Positions 15,787 to 17,801 of a stretch of 17,801 bases of DNA are shown here, in pieces (within the stretch, counting starts at the first letter, position 1; each line of letters opens with the position of its first letter). Source of the stretch: Planctomycetota bacterium (lineage in GTDB: Bacteria > Planctomycetota > MHYJ01 > JACQXL01); contig JACQXL010000051.1 of NCBI GenBank assembly GCA_016208805.1, positions 1 to 17,801 on the forward strand. Direction: 5' to 3'. The translations under genes and the position numbers were made by a program. The notes under the pieces are model-generated. The model was not told the DNA's origin and did no database searches. It was given only the letters and a program-made list of their open reading frames with translations.

Positions 15787-16413
15787 ATGAATTCTCGTAA
15801 ATTACTAAAACAACGCCTATTGTCAATTGCTATGTGTCTTGTATTGGCAATCAACATAATCGGATGTAATGGCGTGTCGCAAAAACCAGAAGTGAATGTG
15901 ATGCCGGATGCTCCGCAGATAAAGTACTACGTCACCTTTAAGAACGATTTTTATCTGCTTGAACAGAAGAATGGTGAAATGCGCGTTATTGATAAACTCG
16001 TGGGGGGAAAGGTATCTAAAGATGTATCTTTTATTCAATATAAATATCCCTTAAAAGGACGTGGGTATATAGTTGAAAATGAAAGAGGTGTTGGAGTCTC
16101 TACCCTGTTGGAAAACAAAGACTGGGGTATCTACGGTTTAGACCAAGCAATTAATGGTTATAAACCCGACCAACCTAAAATCACTTCATCATCAATTCCT
16201 ATACACCTGTCCTACTCGATTTATCGCGGTTCTATATCAGAGACGACCTTGGATTTTAGCCCCGATTGCGAGTTCCAAGAGAATGTTTTGGCTGAGCAAT
16301 GGTTTAAAGATATAAAATGGGGCGAGAAAGTCCCCTTTGTGATTACCGGCAAAGACTATCTTTTACTTGTTATTACACAGCCAATTCTTCAGAAGACTGA
16401 AGAGATAAAATAG
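15787..16413 (+). CDS. Candidate immunity lipoprotein, copy 2
   Basis: 208 residues from ATG 15787, which has AGGAGG five bases upstream overlapping the stop of the orphan Rhs frame. An in-frame upstream ATG at 15670 lies within the Rhs gene and would spoil the signal peptide, so it was not chosen. The signal sequence ends in INIIGC with the lipidated cysteine at residue 27 and Asn at +2, as in copy 1. The shared segments are FKNDFYLL.QK.GEM and the C-terminal WGEKV...DYLLLVITQPILQK. The last 60 bases of the two genes differ at only one position, while their middles are clearly diverged, consistent with specificity carried by the middle part. It would protect against the second tip and could be expressed on its own as an orphan immunity gene. 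Confidence 0.75.
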   Translation: MNSRKLLKQRLLSIAMCLVLAINIIGCNGVSQKPEVNVMPDAPQIKYYVTFKNDFYLLEQKNGEMRVIDKLVGGKVSKDVSFIQYKYPLKGRGYIVENERGVGVSTLLENKDWGIYGLDQAINGYKPDQPKITSSSIPIHLSYSIYRGSISETTLDFSPDCEFQENVLAEQWFKDIKWGEKVPFVITGKDYLLLVITQPILQKTEEIK

Positions 16414-16427
16414 GGGTTAAGCGTTAA

Positions 16428-16586
16428 GCGGGACAGACCACATATTTTCTTTTGGGCTATTTGGCTGGTTTACAGGGCGGCGTGAATGAAAAATTAGAGC
16501 AAAAGGCCCGGCAAGAAAAGAAAGGTCTCTGGGCCGAGCCCTTCGCACCGGCTCAGGACAAGCCGCCACCAGAGAAAGAAAAATAG
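16428..16586 (+). pseudogene. 3' remnant resembling a staphylococcal nuclease-like (thermonuclease) gene
   Basis: The frame opens after TAA 16425 and ends at TAG 16584. Its second half reads NEKLEQKARQEKKGLWAEP and a Pro/Lys-rich tail. From memory this fits the last helix of SNase-like nucleases ('...EAExxARxxKxGLWAxPxPxPP'). The catalytic part is missing, and the frame runs into unrelated sequence before about 16475. The shortest form would start at GTG 16482. It ends six bases before the sigma factor gene, so it could also be a short leader ORF. Confidence 0.45.
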
Positions 16587-16592
16587 GTTTAG

Positions 16593-17192
16593 ATGCTTCA
16601 AGATACCCGCACTGATGAGCAACTGGTTCTGGCCTACCAATCCGGCGAGAGCGGAGCCTCCCGTAGGGATAAGCAGGCCATTGCGACCTTGATTAACCGC
16701 TATCTCCTGCCCCTCAAATTCTTCCTGATTAAACTCTCCTGGTATAAGGACGATGGTTTTCTGGACGATATTCTCCAGCAGACATTTTTTATCGTGGCTG
16801 AACGCATCAACACCGAGCGGTTCAGCCCGGCCGGCCCCGGCACAGTCCGGGCGTTTCTCTACCAGACTGCCAGAAATATCTGCCTCTGGGAGAACGAACA
16901 GCACGCCCGGCAGGGCACGACCATTGCAGATGTCTGCACCGATGAAGAGCGTGAACTGATAGACAATGATGTTTACCAGCCGTCAGATGAGAGCAAGGAT
17001 TATGGGCAGATAGACGCTCAACTGGAACAAATCCGCCGGCAACTTACGTCGGAAGAACAGTATCTGATGGAATTGGTCAGTCAGGGAAAGACATATGTAG
17101 AAATCCAGCAAGACCAACTTTTTAGTAAATTCTCTATTGACTATTTAATGCGAAAAGTGTATCTTATCCGCCAAAAGGTTAAAAACCTGTAA
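16593..17192 (+). CDS. ECF-type RNA polymerase sigma factor
   Basis: 199 residues. Residues about 25-95 fit sigma region 2, with the core-binding helix DDILQQTFFIVAERI and a following VRAFLYQTARNICLWENEQ that matches the '-10 recognition' part (usual form FLxxIAxNxxxDxxR). Residues about 146-199 fit region 4 (LTSEEQYLMELVSQGKTYVEI, then a helix-turn-helix), though the recognition helix is divergent. The start is ATG 16593; the ribosome binding site is weak. The next gene encodes a zinc-finger anti-sigma-like protein, the classical partner arrangement. Target genes are not visible, but the toxin locus lies just upstream. Confidence 0.85.
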   Translation: MLQDTRTDEQLVLAYQSGESGASRRDKQAIATLINRYLLPLKFFLIKLSWYKDDGFLDDILQQTFFIVAERINTERFSPAGPGTVRAFLYQTARNICLWENEQHARQGTTIADVCTDEERELIDNDVYQPSDESKDYGQIDAQLEQIRRQLTSEEQYLMELVSQGKTYVEIQQDQLFSKFSIDYLMRKVYLIRQKVKNL

Positions 17193-17274
17193 ACGGATTA
17201 AACAGATTTAACCGATTATTTTATCTGTTTTATCCGCTCAACCACGCGATGCCGCATGGCGTCGTCAGTTTACT
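17189..17274. repeat. Intergenic inverted repeat, AGTAAAC/GCGGATTAA family, copy C with inner hairpin
   Basis: Starts in the sigma factor stop codon region with GTAAACGGATTAAACAGATT and ends CAGTTTACT, one base before the AAAAGGAG ribosome binding site. The right arm is interrupted by about 27 bases (17239-17265) that contain their own small hairpin (GATGCC / GGCGTC). The inserted part shares ATGGCGTCG, reverse complement CGACGCCAT, with 14470-14478. Confidence 0.65.
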
Positions 17275-17290
17275 AAAAGGAGATAATAAT

Positions 17291-17801
17291 ATGAAAGATA
17301 AAAATCCAAAGAACGCCTGTGAAAAATACGGTATCGCCATTACCAATTACGTGCTGGGCGAAGATTTGAGAATGCCCAAAGAGGAGTTATTGGCTCACTT
17401 AAAGCAGTGCGCCAAGTGCCACGCGGAACTGCTGGACTGGCAGAACACCTATGCGGCTATGCGCACCAAGTCATATCACGATAAGCCTGAGGTCAAGGTC
17501 AAGTGGGCCAAGTTTATCCAGGAATTGGTCAATTCACCTGTCCAATGCGAATCTATGTTACCGCCCGGCGCAAAAGACGTTAATATTGATGATGAATACG
17601 GGCTACCGGCCGGTCATATCTGGCACCTGCTCGGCAAGGAAGGGCCGACCCGGATAGATGAAATCCCTAAAAAGACTAATCACCACCCGGAAACGGCCAA
17701 ATATGCCACCGGCTGGCTGATGGGCCAAAACAAGGTCTGTATGAAGGAATTCCAGAACGCCAGATACATCTATCTCAATAAGGACGAGCAGGTAAAGTTT
17801 C
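17291..17801 (+). CDS. Zinc-finger anti-sigma-like protein with C-terminal winged helix, 3'-truncated by window edge
   Basis: 170 codons are visible and the frame is open at the window end. ATG 17291 has AAAAGGAG eight bases upstream. The N-terminal 50 residues carry the zinc anti-sigma signature Hx3Cx2C (H36, C40, C43) in HLKQCAKCHAELLDW, typical of proteins that hold an ECF sigma factor inactive. Residues about 104-165 (AGHIWHLLGKEGP...GWLMGQNKV...YLNKDE) look like the small winged helix-turn-helix family known as DUF2582. There is no transmembrane segment in the visible part, so this would be a soluble regulator, with the winged helix as a possible sensing or DNA-binding module. Its position after the sigma gene supports a sigma/anti-sigma pair. 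Confidence 0.75.
   Translation, partial: MKDKNPKNACEKYGIAITNYVLGEDLRMPKEELLAHLKQCAKCHAELLDWQNTYAAMRTKSYHDKPEVKVKWAKFIQELVNSPVQCESMLPPGAKDVNIDDEYGLPAGHIWHLLGKEGPTRIDEIPKKTNHHPETAKYATGWLMGQNKVCMKEFQNARYIYLNKDEQVKF

Larger units (their letters stand above)
12613..16413 (+). repeat. Tandem duplication of Rhs-core/tip/immunity module
   Basis: Unit 1 is 12613-14442 and unit 2 is 14529-16413. Both run from the same YD-repeat position (NNANQLL) through core, tip and lipoprotein to the same last codon. Identity is high at the core and at the very 3' end and low in the tip and the middle of the lipoprotein gene. The two conserved flanks could serve as recombination arms. Confidence 0.85.

Overview
The window looks like a chromosomal segment from an uncultivated bacterium with a Gram-negative type envelope. 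It carries lipoprotein signals, a type II secretion/type IV pilus motor ATPase and a Sec-exported giant Rhs protein. The housekeeping genes are moderately GC-rich and all lie on the + strand. The mix of genes (Rhs giant with Kelch and LamG domains, GspE fused to PilZ, ECF sigma next to a zinc-finger/winged-helix protein, many small palindromic repeats) resembles environmental Planctomycetota or Omnitrophota-like genomes, but no marker here fixes the phylum.

Layout. (1) 1-2170: the end of an F-type ATP synthase operon, with the 3' part of the gamma gene and a complete beta gene; no epsilon gene follows. (2) 2250-4502: a GspE/PilB-type ATPase with an intact C-terminal PilZ (c-di-GMP receptor) domain. 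(3) 4503-5769: a gene-poor stretch built of repeats, hairpins, a G-rich tract, one gene remnant and a near-consensus sigma70 promoter. (4) 5770-16413: the main attraction, a polymorphic-toxin locus. A 2690-residue secreted Rhs/YD-repeat protein ends in a small cysteine-rich tip with an HELLH metallopeptidase motif and is followed at once by a lipoprotein gene, the candidate immunity protein. A second, 5'-truncated Rhs-tip gene with its own related lipoprotein follows as a duplicated module. (5) 16428-16586: a remnant resembling the C-terminus of a thermonuclease. (6) 16593-17801: an ECF sigma factor and, running off the window, a zinc-finger anti-sigma-like protein with a winged helix.

How the parts may work together. 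The Rhs protein has a signal peptide, the autoproteolysis-type DPxG...DPxG pair before its tip, and conserved cysteines in the tip. The partner genes encode lipoproteins. Together these suggest a contact- or surface-delivered toxin acting in the envelope, with immunity anchored in the same compartment. The second module is positioned as a donor for tip exchange by recombination through the shared Rhs core and the shared 3' end of the immunity genes. This is inference from architecture.

Palindromic elements are the second theme. Different families lie between consecutive genes, often starting in the stop codon of the upstream gene and ending just before the next ribosome binding site. Hairpin-rich inserts also appear in frame inside the gamma subunit gene and in the linker between the GspE and PilZ domains.
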